Source: a virus
Length of the DNA: 64,000 bases
Strand: one strand, 5' to 3'
IMG/VR virus record: IMGVR_UViG_3300030108_003783
Span: 1-64,000 of that record
Part shown: positions 8,967 to 16,934 of the stretch, in pieces
How positions within the stretch are numbered: position 1 is the stretch's first letter
Layout of the letters: each line of letters starts with the position of its first letter
Notes under the pieces: model-generated
What the model saw: the letters and a program-made list of their open reading frames with translations, nothing else
Database searches by the model: none
Told to the model about the DNA's origin: nothing
Program-made: the position numbers and the translations under genes

Positions 8967-9923
8967 ATGAATTCTAAAATGATTAGAAAAATAATTAAAG
9001 AAGAATTACAAGCTCTTCTTATAACAGAAAAATTTGAATCGAAAAAGCTTTCAAATCTATACTCTATGCTATCAGCTGAAAGATGGTCAGGTGGTAAAAC
9101 TATCTTTACAAAAATAGCAGCAACAAAGAAATTTGATTGGGCAAACACACCAGACTCTGCAATTAAAAAAGCAACATCAGGTAATGCTGGAGCAAACATA
9201 TTAAATGTATTTGTAGTAACAAAGAAAAAGCAAAACATGCAAGACAGAGGCTATTACTATAACACTATACAACCAGGTTTACTTGGTATGACTTTAGGAA
9301 AGAAGATATTAGGAGCTAATGGTAATATAGTTAATAGAAAAGGTGATAGAGCTGGAGCTGATTATACTAAGAAAGGCGTTCACAATTTCAAACAATTTAA
9401 TGCTTATGCAGATGAAGTTTATCAAATAGATACAACTAAAGTTCCAAGCTCAGTTGATATAGCAAACGCAAGAGCAGCTGCAAAAGCTGGAGCAACAGCA
9501 TTACTTTCAGCAAGAGATGTATTAAGAAATAACAAAAAAAGATACCAAGATGCTTTAACAATGAAAGCTGGAGAAGGTGGTTGGAAATCAGCAAGAGATT
9601 ATGTAAAACGTGCAACTGAAACTTTACAAAAGGCTGTAGAAAATCATACAAAAATGTTATCCAATGGAATGTACATGAACACTTGGAATAATGAATATGG
9701 TAATGCTTCAACATTATATGGTAACATAATGGAAAAGTTTAAAAGATTTCAAGAGCAAAACAAATCTGCTTTGAAACATAAAGCCGACGGTAGAGAAACC
9801 GATTATCATAAAGATAGAATGGCTTCAACTCTAAAAGAAATGAAAGATTTATTTATAGATTTTAATAGAAGAATGAAACAATTAGAAGGCGCTAAACCAC
9901 AAAAAATTCAAGCAGGTTGGTAA
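8967..9923 (+). CDS. hypothetical protein, probably virion-associated
   Basis: A 318-residue protein not assigned to a family. It opens MIRKIIKEELQALLITE-K, the same kind of short helical leader ending in a gp21-like ITE site seen in other genes here. The middle is alanine-rich and basic with a long predicted helix. It lies between protease and scaffold genes behind a weak GGAGG, so it is probably made late and placed in or on the prohead. Confidence 0.65.
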   Translation: MNSKMIRKIIKEELQALLITEKFESKKLSNLYSMLSAERWSGGKTIFTKIAATKKFDWANTPDSAIKKATSGNAGANILNVFVVTKKKQNMQDRGYYYNTIQPGLLGMTLGKKILGANGNIVNRKGDRAGADYTKKGVHNFKQFNAYADEVYQIDTTKVPSSVDIANARAAAKAGATALLSARDVLRNNKKRYQDALTMKAGEGGWKSARDYVKRATETLQKAVENHTKMLSNGMYMNTWNNEYGNASTLYGNIMEKFKRFQEQNKSALKHKADGRETDYHKDRMASTLKEMKDLFIDFNRRMKQLEGAKPQKIQAGW

Positions 9924-9967
9924 AAAATACAACCCTCATCGCTCTCAATAAAAAAGTTGGCTTATTC

Positions 9968-9999
9968 TTTGGATAAGTCAATTTTTTTTGTTATATTTA
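9968..9999 (+). promoter_or_regulatory. early/middle promoter: TTTGGATAAGTC ... TATATTTA
   Basis: TTTGG box and TATATTTA box with exactly 20 bases between TTG and TATATTT, 35 bases before the bS21 gene. The -7 region also contains TATTTATA (9994-10001), so the late motif overlaps it. This is the only early-type promoter inside the head-gene block. Confidence 0.75.
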
Positions 10000-10034
10000 T
10001 ATGTAATTAAAATTATTCACTAAAACAAAATTAT

Positions 10035-10370
10035 ATGAAAAAATTTGTTCCTAGAGATAGATCTGGTAAACCTATTTCTAATTATAAGAAAAGACATGAA
10101 TTTGTTATACCGGGTATACCTTCCGGTGTCAAAGTTCCAGGTAATACATCTGGTGATTTAGAAAAAGCTTTGAAAATCTTTAAAAGACAATTGAAAGACA
10201 CTGGAAAGTTGGAGGAGCTGAGAGATCGGCGATATTATGAAAAGCCTTCTGCTGCAAGAGTTAAAAAGATGGACAAAGCTATCAGATTACAGCAAAAGAA
10301 AACAAGACTTGAAAAAGCTTGGGATAAAAAGCATATCTGGACTTCTATTATAGACGGCAAAGCTCAATAA
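10035..10370 (+). CDS. rpsU: ribosomal protein bS21 homologue
   Basis: A 111-residue protein. Residues about 30-85 match bS21: GVKVPGNTSGDLEKALKIFK, then KDTGKLEELRDRRYYEKPSAAR, the family signature with FYEKPS-type core. It has about 30 extra N-terminal and 25 extra C-terminal residues compared with cellular bS21 (about 65-70 residues). bS21 sits beside the 3' end of 16S rRNA and affects start-site choice. The gene has its own early-type promoter and no SD, unlike the late head genes around it. Phage bS21 genes are known from metagenomic phages. Confidence 0.85.
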   Translation: MKKFVPRDRSGKPISNYKKRHEFVIPGIPSGVKVPGNTSGDLEKALKIFKRQLKDTGKLEELRDRRYYEKPSAARVKKMDKAIRLQQKKTRLEKAWDKKHIWTSIIDGKAQ

Positions 10371-10394
10371 TTTAATTATTACATTTTAAAGCAG

Positions 10395-10424
10395 TTTAGA
10401 CAATAGTTAATTTTATTGTCTAAA
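10395..10424 (+). terminator. 11-bp hairpin after bS21 gene, possible terminator
   Basis: A perfect inverted repeat (TTTAGACAATA / TATTGTCTAAA) with an 8-base loop, 24 bases after the bS21 stop. It is not followed by a T-run, so it may be an RNA-processing or stability element rather than a classical terminator. The 220-base gap 10371-10590 holds this hairpin, a late motif and a leader hairpin (10538-10557, TAAGGTT / AACCTTA). Confidence 0.4.
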
Positions 10425-10462
10425 TTGTTGTGGAAAAACTATTCTTTTTCTATATTTCTATA

Positions 10463-10470
10463 TATTTATA
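10463..10470 (+). promoter_or_regulatory. late promoter motif TATTTATA
   Basis: TATATTTATATTC, 120 bases before the scaffold gene. It would give the scaffold a long leader that contains the small hairpin at 10538-10557. Confidence 0.5.
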
Positions 10471-10590
10471 TTCGAATCAAGCATACAAAAATGCGTTATC
10501 ACTATATAATGCAGTATGTATTTAAAAACATTCCTATTAAGGTTCCCAATAACCTTATTTCCAAATTTAACATATTAAAGGAGAGAACAA

Positions 10591-11577
10591 ATGTCAAAAG
10601 ATTTGTTAAAAGAAGCTATTGCTGATGCGAAGGCTGTTAGAGAAACTGCAATTGCAAACGCAAAATTAGCTTTAGAAGAAGCTTTCACTCCAAGACTTCA
10701 AAGTATGTTGTCTGCTAAGATTCAAGAAGAAGACGACATGGATGAGAATGATGATGTAGAAGAACAACATGACGCTGCAACTGAAGATCCAGGCAAGAAC
10801 GACGTATTTGCTGAAGACGAGGAAATGGAAGAAGATGAGGAAACTAACGAAACTGAAGATATGGACGAAACAGAAGACGCTGAAGAAGGCTATCATAAAG
10901 AAGGCGAGGACATGGAAGAAGGTGAAGATATGGACGAAGCTGACGATATGGACGAAACAGAAGAAACTGAAGAAGGCATGTACGAAGATGAATTAGAAGA
11001 AATCATCAAAGAATTAGAGGAAGAGGATGATATGGATGAAACTGAAGATATGGATGAAGCAGAAGACATGGATGAAGAAAAAGAAGACATGAAAGAAGCT
11101 GAAGACATGGATGAAGATGAAGACATGGATGAAAACCTTGACCTTGACGAAGTAATCAAAGCATTACGTGAAGAAGATGATATGGATGAAGAAGAAAAGA
11201 AAGAAGAAGGTATGTATGAAGACGAACTTGAAGAAGCTTACAAGACTATTAGATCTTTAAAAGCAACTATCAATGAAGTTAATTTACTTAACGCTAAGCT
11301 TTTATTCTCAAACAAATTATTCAGAAGTAATGATTTGAAAGAATCGCAAAAAATGAAAGTAATTGAAACGTTCGATAGAGCTAACTCTGTAAGAGAAGTT
11401 AAATTAGTTTATTCTACTTTAGCTGAATCTTTCAAAGGATACACTCCAAAGAGAACTAAAAAGATTACTGAAGGCTTTGCTTCTAAAGCTTCAAGATCTA
11501 CGGCACCAAAGAAAGGTGCAATTGTTGAATCTTCTAATTTTTCAAATAGAATGAAAAAATTAGCAGGTTTATTGTAA
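10591..11577 (+). CDS. gp22: prohead scaffold protein (gp22-like)
   Basis: A 328-residue protein with strong AAGGAG. It opens MSKDLLKE-A, a candidate gp21 site. Residues about 45-215 are an extremely acidic repeat built from DMDE and ETED units. The C-terminal third (INEVNLLNAKLLFSNKLF, then ESQKMKVIETFDRA and NRMKKLAGLL) has the conserved gp22 core-protein character. It lies directly before the capsid gene as in T4. It forms the internal core on which capsid assembles and is digested by gp21. Confidence 0.88.
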   Translation: MSKDLLKEAIADAKAVRETAIANAKLALEEAFTPRLQSMLSAKIQEEDDMDENDDVEEQHDAATEDPGKNDVFAEDEEMEEDEETNETEDMDETEDAEEGYHKEGEDMEEGEDMDEADDMDETEETEEGMYEDELEEIIKELEEEDDMDETEDMDEAEDMDEEKEDMKEAEDMDEDEDMDENLDLDEVIKALREEDDMDEEEKKEEGMYEDELEEAYKTIRSLKATINEVNLLNAKLLFSNKLFRSNDLKESQKMKVIETFDRANSVREVKLVYSTLAESFKGYTPKRTKKITEGFASKASRSTAPKKGAIVESSNFSNRMKKLAGLL

Positions 11578-11612
11578 AATTATTAACTTAGAAATTGAAT
11601 AGGAGACACAAA

Positions 11613-13253
11613 ATGTCAAATCAAATTTCAAACTTATTAGCAAACTCAGAAGCTTCATTTCGTGCACAAAGAAATGAAACTAAAGTTCTTGTTAATAAAT
11701 GGGAAAAAACTGGTCTTCTAGAAGGTATCGATAAAGAATACGATAAGCACAATACTGCTATCCTTTTAGAAAATCAAGCTAAGCAATTGATTACAGAGGC
11801 TAACTCTACTTCAACTACTTCAAAAGAAGAATGGAACGGCGTTGCTCTTCCACTAGTTAGAAGAATCTTTGGTGAACTTAGCGCAAAAGAATTCGTTAGC
11901 GTACAGCCGATGAATTTACCATCAGGTCTAGTATTCTGGTTAGATTTCAAATATGGCTCAAATGCTATGGGAGATGCTAACGGAAGAAGATTTAACGATG
12001 GAACTGATATCTTAGGTGATACTTCATCTTCAAGCACACCAACTGGTGGTCTTTACGGAAGAGGTAAATCTGGATATACTACTGCTTTAACTGAATCAGC
12101 TGCTGTAACTGCAACACACGCTACTGCATCTTGGGAAGACTTAGGATATGATGGTGCACTTTCTGCATCTGTAGCTGCTGGTAAAGTAATGAAAGTTACT
12201 TTAGCTTCATCTAATTATCCAACTGATTTTGATGCAGACGCTGTTAAGTCTGTAGCTATTTCTGCTTCAGATGGTGGTAAATATGATGTAGCTGATAACT
12301 TACAAGCTTATAACTATACTTCAGGAACTAACTCATACTTCTTTACTTCAAAAGATTCTGCTGGTGGAGCTGCTCCAACTGCAATCGGAAAAATCTTTTA
12401 TGGTAAAGCTCCTGCTGATAATTTATCAAGAGGTGACTTTGAGGATAGATCAGGTGGTCAAGCTGCTGCTGCAAATGGTACAATCGGTCAAACTGATTTA
12501 GCTATTCCAGAAATCGATGTAGCTTTAAAGCAAGAAGCTTTAATTGCTAAAACTAGAAAGCTAAAAGTTGTTTGGACTCCAGAGTTTGCACAAGACTTAA
12601 ATGCATACCACTCTATCGATGCTGAAGCAGAATTAACTTCAATGCTATCTGAGTATGTATCAATGGAAATTGATATGGAAATCTTAGAAATGGTATCTGA
12701 TGCTGCACTTCACACTGATAACTGGATTGCTGAATTAGGTAAGATTGCTACTGCTGGTTCTGATGTATTAACTGCATCTGATAACGTAGCTGCTTATACG
12801 CAACACACTTGGTTCCAAACGTTAGGTACTAAACTACAGAAAGTTTCTAACAAGATTCATGCTTCAACAATGAGAGGGGGTGCAAACTTCGTAGTAGCTT
12901 CTCCAGATGTATGTACAATCTTAGAATCTTTAACTGGGTTTGGAGCTGACACTGATGGACTTAAAAATCAGTTTGCAATGGGTGTATCTAAAGTTGGTGC
13001 TATCAACAACAGATATACTGTATACAAGAATCCTTACTGGCAAGACAATGAATTATTAATGGGCTTCAGGGGAGCACAATTCCTTGAAACTGGTGCTGTT
13101 TATGCTCCGTACATTCCGTTAATTATGACTCCACTTGTTTATGATCCTACTAACTTTACTCCAAGAAAAGGTGTAATGACAAGATACGCTAAGAAAGTTG
13201 TTAGACCTGAGTTCTACGGTAAGATCTACATAGGACAATTAAATCAAATTTAA
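11613..13253 (+). CDS. gp23: major capsid protein precursor (gp23-like)
   Basis: The ATG at 11613 has AGGAGA 6 bases upstream; the TTG at 11595 is not needed. The 546-residue product matches gp23: SVQPMNLPSGLVFWLDFKYG, then YSIDAEAELTS-type segments, ANFVVASPDVCTILE, and a C-terminal MTRYAKKVVRPEFYGKIYIG. A cut at LITE62-A63 would remove a propeptide about as long as that of T4 gp23 (65 residues). It is followed by a strong terminator. Confidence 0.95.
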   Translation: MSNQISNLLANSEASFRAQRNETKVLVNKWEKTGLLEGIDKEYDKHNTAILLENQAKQLITEANSTSTTSKEEWNGVALPLVRRIFGELSAKEFVSVQPMNLPSGLVFWLDFKYGSNAMGDANGRRFNDGTDILGDTSSSSTPTGGLYGRGKSGYTTALTESAAVTATHATASWEDLGYDGALSASVAAGKVMKVTLASSNYPTDFDADAVKSVAISASDGGKYDVADNLQAYNYTSGTNSYFFTSKDSAGGAAPTAIGKIFYGKAPADNLSRGDFEDRSGGQAAAANGTIGQTDLAIPEIDVALKQEALIAKTRKLKVVWTPEFAQDLNAYHSIDAEAELTSMLSEYVSMEIDMEILEMVSDAALHTDNWIAELGKIATAGSDVLTASDNVAAYTQHTWFQTLGTKLQKVSNKIHASTMRGGANFVVASPDVCTILESLTGFGADTDGLKNQFAMGVSKVGAINNRYTVYKNPYWQDNELLMGFRGAQFLETGAVYAPYIPLIMTPLVYDPTNFTPRKGVMTRYAKKVVRPEFYGKIYIGQLNQI

Positions 13254-13300
13254 TAATTAATCTATTTAATTATTTAATATTATTAATTGAAAAATGCATT

Positions 13301-13326
13301 AGGGCCCTCATAACGAGGGCTCTTTT
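13301..13326 (+). terminator. Rho-independent terminator after capsid gene
   Basis: AGGGCCCTC / GAGGGCTCT stem with loop ATAAC, then TTTT. Flanking AATGCA and TGCGTT can extend the stem. It closes the head operon 48 bases after the capsid stop. Confidence 0.85.
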
Positions 13327-13349
13327 GTGCGTTATCTTTTGCAACTTGA

Positions 13350-13357
13350 TATTTATA
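13350..13357 (+). promoter_or_regulatory. late promoter motif TATTTATA
   Basis: TTGATATTTATATAA just after the capsid terminator and 20 bases before the phoH ATG, which has an AGGAG. Confidence 0.6.
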
Positions 13358-13377
13358 TAAAAGAATAGGAGATTGTT

Positions 13378-14061
13378 ATGAGTGTAAAATTTACGAATGG
13401 TCCAAAGAATAATAAAAAAGGATATAGATTTCTTTTATCTTTAAATGAAGAACAGAAATTAACTAAACCTTATATATTAGAAAATGACGTTTCCGTTATA
13501 ACTGGTAAAGCTGGTTCTGGTAAAACGTTATTAGCTTGTCAAATTGCATTACAAGGAGTATTGGAAAAACGATATAAAAAGATCATAATTACTAGACCAA
13601 CAGTTTCAAAAGAAGATCTAGGATTCTTACCTGGTGGAGTAGAAGAAAAAATGGCACCATGGCTTTCTCCGATATATGGTAACATGTATCAATTGCTAAG
13701 AAGAGAAAGAGTTGATCAAATGATAAGAGCAGATCAAATAGAGATAGTGCCTGTATCATATATGAGAGGAAGAACTTTTTTAGAATCTGTAATTATAATA
13801 GATGAATGTCAAAACCTAGATAATGAACAAACTCTAATGATATTGCAAAGACTAGGTAAAGGTTCAAAGATGTTATTTTGTGGTGACACTGATCAAGTAG
13901 ATTTAAAAAATGCTTCGACAAGCGGATTAGCTTTTTTACAATCAATTACCAATTTATCAGGTTTTTATGTTAAAAATTTAGAAACAAATCATCGTCACCC
14001 AATACTAGACAATATATTACCAATATATCATAATTTCTTCAAAGTTAACAAGAGAAAGTGA
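13378..14061 (+). CDS. phoH: PhoH-like ATPase
   Basis: A 227-residue P-loop ATPase with Walker A GKAGSGKT at residues 43-50, the family stretch TRPTVSKEDLGFLPGG at 72-87, Walker B VIIIDE at 138-143 followed by CQN, and sensor-like GDTDQVDL. It resembles cellular PhoH in length and order. Phage PhoH proteins are widespread, and their role is not settled (RNA or nucleotide metabolism proposed). It sits between capsid and neck genes behind a late motif and AGGAG, so here it is expressed with virion genes. Confidence 0.9.
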   Translation: MSVKFTNGPKNNKKGYRFLLSLNEEQKLTKPYILENDVSVITGKAGSGKTLLACQIALQGVLEKRYKKIIITRPTVSKEDLGFLPGGVEEKMAPWLSPIYGNMYQLLRRERVDQMIRADQIEIVPVSYMRGRTFLESVIIIDECQNLDNEQTLMILQRLGKGSKMLFCGDTDQVDLKNASTSGLAFLQSITNLSGFYVKNLETNHRHPILDNILPIYHNFFKVNKRK

Positions 14062-14069
14062 TATTTATA
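14062..14069 (+). promoter_or_regulatory. late promoter motif TATTTATA
   Basis: GTGATATTTATATAAAAGG, overlapping the end of phoH; 15 bases before the neck gene ATG with AAGGAG between. Confidence 0.6.
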
Positions 14070-14084
14070 TAAAAGGAGAAAAGC

Positions 14085-15245
14085 ATGGCAGTTAACATAC
14101 CAATATGGCCGGGGTCGGCTTCTTTATCTGATGTAGCAGGAAATACACCATTCGGATTATATGATACTGATGACGCATACGTTACAGCATCAATACAAAC
14201 TGCAGATTGGTGTGCAAAACGTCTTGGTTATCCTATAGTAGATATAGAACTACAAGATAAACAATTTTTTGCTTGTTTTGAAGAAGCTGTAACGGAATAT
14301 GGTGCTCAAGTAAATAGATTTAATATAAGAGAAAATTTATTAACTGTTAAAGGTGGTGCAACTGGTTCTTCTTATACTGGTAAAAATATAGAAGGCGGTT
14401 TAGATGGAGTTATTCAAATAGCAAAAACTTATGGATCTGAAGCTGGATCTGGTGGTAATATAGATTGGTATAGCGGCTCAATAGCAATTACATCTGGATC
14501 ACAAGTTTACGATTTAGCTTCAACTGCTAATTCATGTTCATATGAATCAGGTACTCCAGGAACAGATGCAATAGAAATTAAAAAGATATTCCATGAAGGA
14601 ACACCAGCAATACAAAGATTATTTGATCCTTATGTAGGAACAGGAGCTGGAGCTTCACAATTAATGCAATCTTTTGGTTGGGGTGGTTATTCTCCTTCTA
14701 TCAATTATTTAGTAATGCCATTATACGATGATATGCTAAGAATGCAACAAATAGAATTTAATGATCACGTTAGAAAATCAGCATTTACTTTTGAATTGAT
14801 AAATAATAAATTAAGAGTATTTCCAAAACCAATTTCAAATTATACATTCTATTTCCAATATATAAAAATATCAGATAGAAGAGGTAGATCAACAGAAGGA
14901 GTTATTTCTGACTTTTCAAATGTTGCTTATGATAATATACCTTATACACATATTAATGATCCAGGTAGATCTTGGATAAGAAAATACACATTAGCTTTAA
15001 CTAAAGAATTACTTGGAACTGTTAGAGGAAAATATTCAACAGTGCCAATACCAGGTGCTGATACATCTTTAGATGGAGACGCTTTAAGATCAGAAGGAGC
15101 TGCAGAAAAAGAAGGTTTGATTGCACAATTAAGAGAAGACCTAGAAGCTGCATCTAGAAGAAATTCAATGGAAAGATCCAAAGAAGAATCAGAATTTCAA
15201 CAAGAATTAATAAACAAAGTACCATTAGGTATTTATCTAGGATAA
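14085..15245 (+). CDS. gp13: neck protein (gp13-like)
   Basis: A 386-residue protein whose N-terminus (ADWCAKRLGYPIVDIEL, then QFFACFEEAVTEYG) is the gp13 signature of T4-like neck proteins. A glycine- and serine-rich insertion occupies about residues 90-150. The segment KLRVFPKP and the C-terminal helix (EKEGLIAQLREDLE) follow. It closes the filled head and joins it to the tail with gp14. Late motif and SD upstream, next gene 4 bases downstream. Confidence 0.8.
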   Translation: MAVNIPIWPGSASLSDVAGNTPFGLYDTDDAYVTASIQTADWCAKRLGYPIVDIELQDKQFFACFEEAVTEYGAQVNRFNIRENLLTVKGGATGSSYTGKNIEGGLDGVIQIAKTYGSEAGSGGNIDWYSGSIAITSGSQVYDLASTANSCSYESGTPGTDAIEIKKIFHEGTPAIQRLFDPYVGTGAGASQLMQSFGWGGYSPSINYLVMPLYDDMLRMQQIEFNDHVRKSAFTFELINNKLRVFPKPISNYTFYFQYIKISDRRGRSTEGVISDFSNVAYDNIPYTHINDPGRSWIRKYTLALTKELLGTVRGKYSTVPIPGADTSLDGDALRSEGAAEKEGLIAQLREDLEAASRRNSMERSKEESEFQQELINKVPLGIYLG

Positions 15246-15249
15246 ACAT

Positions 15250-15762
15250 ATGCCATTATTCGGTGGAGAAAGAGATATAAGTTTATTTAGGAGGATTAAT
15301 CGCGAATTGATCAATGAGATTGTAGATACAAAAGTAGATATAATAAAATATGCAATTAGAGATATAAAAGAAAACTTATACGGTGAAGCAATAGGAAAAC
15401 AATATTTTAAGAATGTTAGAGTTGGTGCTTTAATAGAACAAGGTTCAACAGAAATTACAGATACAGAGTTTGGACCAGATGTAAATAAAGAAGTAACATT
15501 TAAATTCTTAAGAGACGATATAAAAGACGTAGCAAATTTAAAATTAGAAATAGGCGATTTATTATTCTGGGATAATGCTTATTGGGAAATAGATAAAGTA
15601 TCTTCTGGTAATCAATATTTCATGGGTAGAAATCCTTCTACTAATTATGCTGGTGATCAACATGGATACAATCTAGCTGTAATTTGTGAAACGCATATGA
15701 CAAGAAGAAGCAAAGTAGACAGAGAACAAACTAATACAGGATATGATAGGGATCTATATTAA
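15250..15762 (+). CDS. gp14: neck protein (gp14-like)
   Basis: A 170-residue protein with the gp14-type elements LFRRINRELINEIVDTKVD, LYGEAIGKQYF and LLFWDNAYWEIDKV. It directly follows the gp13 homologue and overlaps the gp15 homologue by one base. The expected role is completing the neck at the head-tail junction. Confidence 0.75.
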   Translation: MPLFGGERDISLFRRINRELINEIVDTKVDIIKYAIRDIKENLYGEAIGKQYFKNVRVGALIEQGSTEITDTEFGPDVNKEVTFKFLRDDIKDVANLKLEIGDLLFWDNAYWEIDKVSSGNQYFMGRNPSTNYAGDQHGYNLAVICETHMTRRSKVDREQTNTGYDRDLY

Positions 15763-16565
15763 TGGCTAAGAATCCAACAGCAAGAGAAACAAGAGAAAAA
15801 TCTATAGATAGATCAGCTCAGATAAAAAGAGACGATAAAGTTTCTATACCTGAAGTTGGTTTATATGATATAGATTTAGCTGTAAAATTTTACATTGATA
15901 ATGTAATACAACCAAACATATTAAATGGAAATGGGTCTATCATGCAATTGCCTGTTATATATGGTTCATCTGAAAGATGGAAATCTGTACAAAAAACAAA
16001 CTTTTATAGAGACGCTAGAGGTAAAATACAATTACCATTGTTTATGTATAGAAAAACAGATATCGTTAAAAATAGAGAATTGGGAAATAAAGTAGACCCT
16101 AATGCTCCAGTTTTTCAAAGTATAAAAATGAAATATACAAAGAAAAACCAATACGATAATTTTTCAAGATTATATGGAAGAAAGAAAATAGAAGAATATC
16201 ATAACGTTGTAGTACCAGATTATGTTAGAGTTTCATATGAATGTATTATATGGACAGATTTAATAGCACAAATGAACTCTGTAGTTGAAGCTATAAATTA
16301 TGCAGAAGGTGCATATTGGGGAGATCCGAATAAATTTAGTTTTAAATCAAAAATAGATTCTTTCTCACCTGCAACAGAAATAAGTAAAGGAACAGACAGA
16401 GCTACTAAATGTTCTTTTAATTTGCAATTAGACGGTTTTATAATACCGCAAACAATACAAAAACAAGTAAATAGTCAAATGACAAAAACATACTCTACTT
16501 CTCAAATAGTATTTGGGTCAGAGGTTACAAGTAATATAGACGATGCTCTATCAGGAAATTATTAA
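15762..16565 (+). CDS. gp15: tail sheath stabiliser / completion protein (gp15-like)
   Basis: A 267-residue protein placed exactly where gp15 is expected, between neck and sheath genes. The pattern IMQLPVIYGSSERWKSVQ, then KIQLPLFMYRKTD, YVRVSYECIIWTDLIAQMNSV and a C-terminal LQLDGFIIPQ matches the layout of T4 gp15 (IRVPITYAS, LPR, yel-i-t, QIVEQ, NGWMYPP). It would cap the tail tube and sheath at the head-proximal end. Similarity is at the level of motif order. Confidence 0.75.
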   Translation: MAKNPTARETREKSIDRSAQIKRDDKVSIPEVGLYDIDLAVKFYIDNVIQPNILNGNGSIMQLPVIYGSSERWKSVQKTNFYRDARGKIQLPLFMYRKTDIVKNRELGNKVDPNAPVFQSIKMKYTKKNQYDNFSRLYGRKKIEEYHNVVVPDYVRVSYECIIWTDLIAQMNSVVEAINYAEGAYWGDPNKFSFKSKIDSFSPATEISKGTDRATKCSFNLQLDGFIIPQTIQKQVNSQMTKTYSTSQIVFGSEVTSNIDDALSGNY

Positions 16566-16585
16566 TAAAGTTATAGGAGATAAAA

Positions 16586-16846
16586 ATGGCATTACCAAAA
16601 AGAGAAAAATTTACAAAAGACGAATTAAAAAGTCTAACAGATATCAGAGATAAGTTCTCTGAAGTATCTTATAAAATAGGTCAAATAAGAATACAAAAAA
16701 TACAATTAGATGAACAAGAAAAATTAGTTTTAAAAGAATTAGATGCTAACTTCGATAAAGAAAAGGAAGTAGCAAAAACATTAATAGATAAATATGGTAA
16801 AGGTACAATTGATATAGATTCAGGAGAATTTATTCCTGCATCATAA
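16586..16846 (+). CDS. small coiled-coil protein between gp15 and sheath genes
   Basis: An 86-residue protein (IRDKFSEVSYKIGQIRIQKI, then YGKGTIDIDSGEF) with a long heptad-like helix and a short C-terminal beta segment. Similar small proteins occur at this position in marine T4-like phages, as far as I recall. TAGGAG precedes the ATG. Function unknown. Confidence 0.7.
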   Translation: MALPKREKFTKDELKSLTDIRDKFSEVSYKIGQIRIQKIQLDEQEKLVLKELDANFDKEKEVAKTLIDKYGKGTIDIDSGEFIPAS

Positions 16847-16868
16847 TCATTTTGATTTTTCTTTATGA

Positions 16869-16876
16869 TATTTATA
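16869..16876 (+). promoter_or_regulatory. late promoter motif TATTTATA
   Basis: TGATATTTATATACG, 58 bases before the tail sheath ATG. It leaves a purine-rich leader of about 50 bases ending in TTAGGAG. Confidence 0.55.
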
Positions 16877-16934
16877 TACGAGACGAAAGTAATAATAGTA
16901 GAATTACTTAAAGAAATAAAATTAGGAGATTAAC

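Noticed and set aside
9924-10034. tRNA or small RNA in the gap before bS21
   Set aside because: The sequence shows only the promoter boxes and AT-rich DNA; no cloverleaf could be drawn there or in other gaps.
10416-10625. ORF between bS21 and scaffold genes
   Set aside because: It covers the late motif, leader hairpin and SD of the scaffold and runs into the scaffold start in another frame; no SD of its own.
10769-10996. +1-frame ORF inside the scaffold acidic repeat
   Set aside because: Repetitive Lys/Trp-rich product is a frame shadow of the DMDE repeats.
10893-11159. Long Ser-rich minus-strand ORF opposite the scaffold gene
   Set aside because: It is the antisense reading of the GAT/GAA-rich acidic repeat, with no SD or promoter of its own; all supported genes are on the + strand.
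10720-11215. Repeated DNA resembling a CRISPR-like array
   Set aside because: The repeats are in frame, irregular and coding for acidic residues; no constant repeat and spacer pattern.
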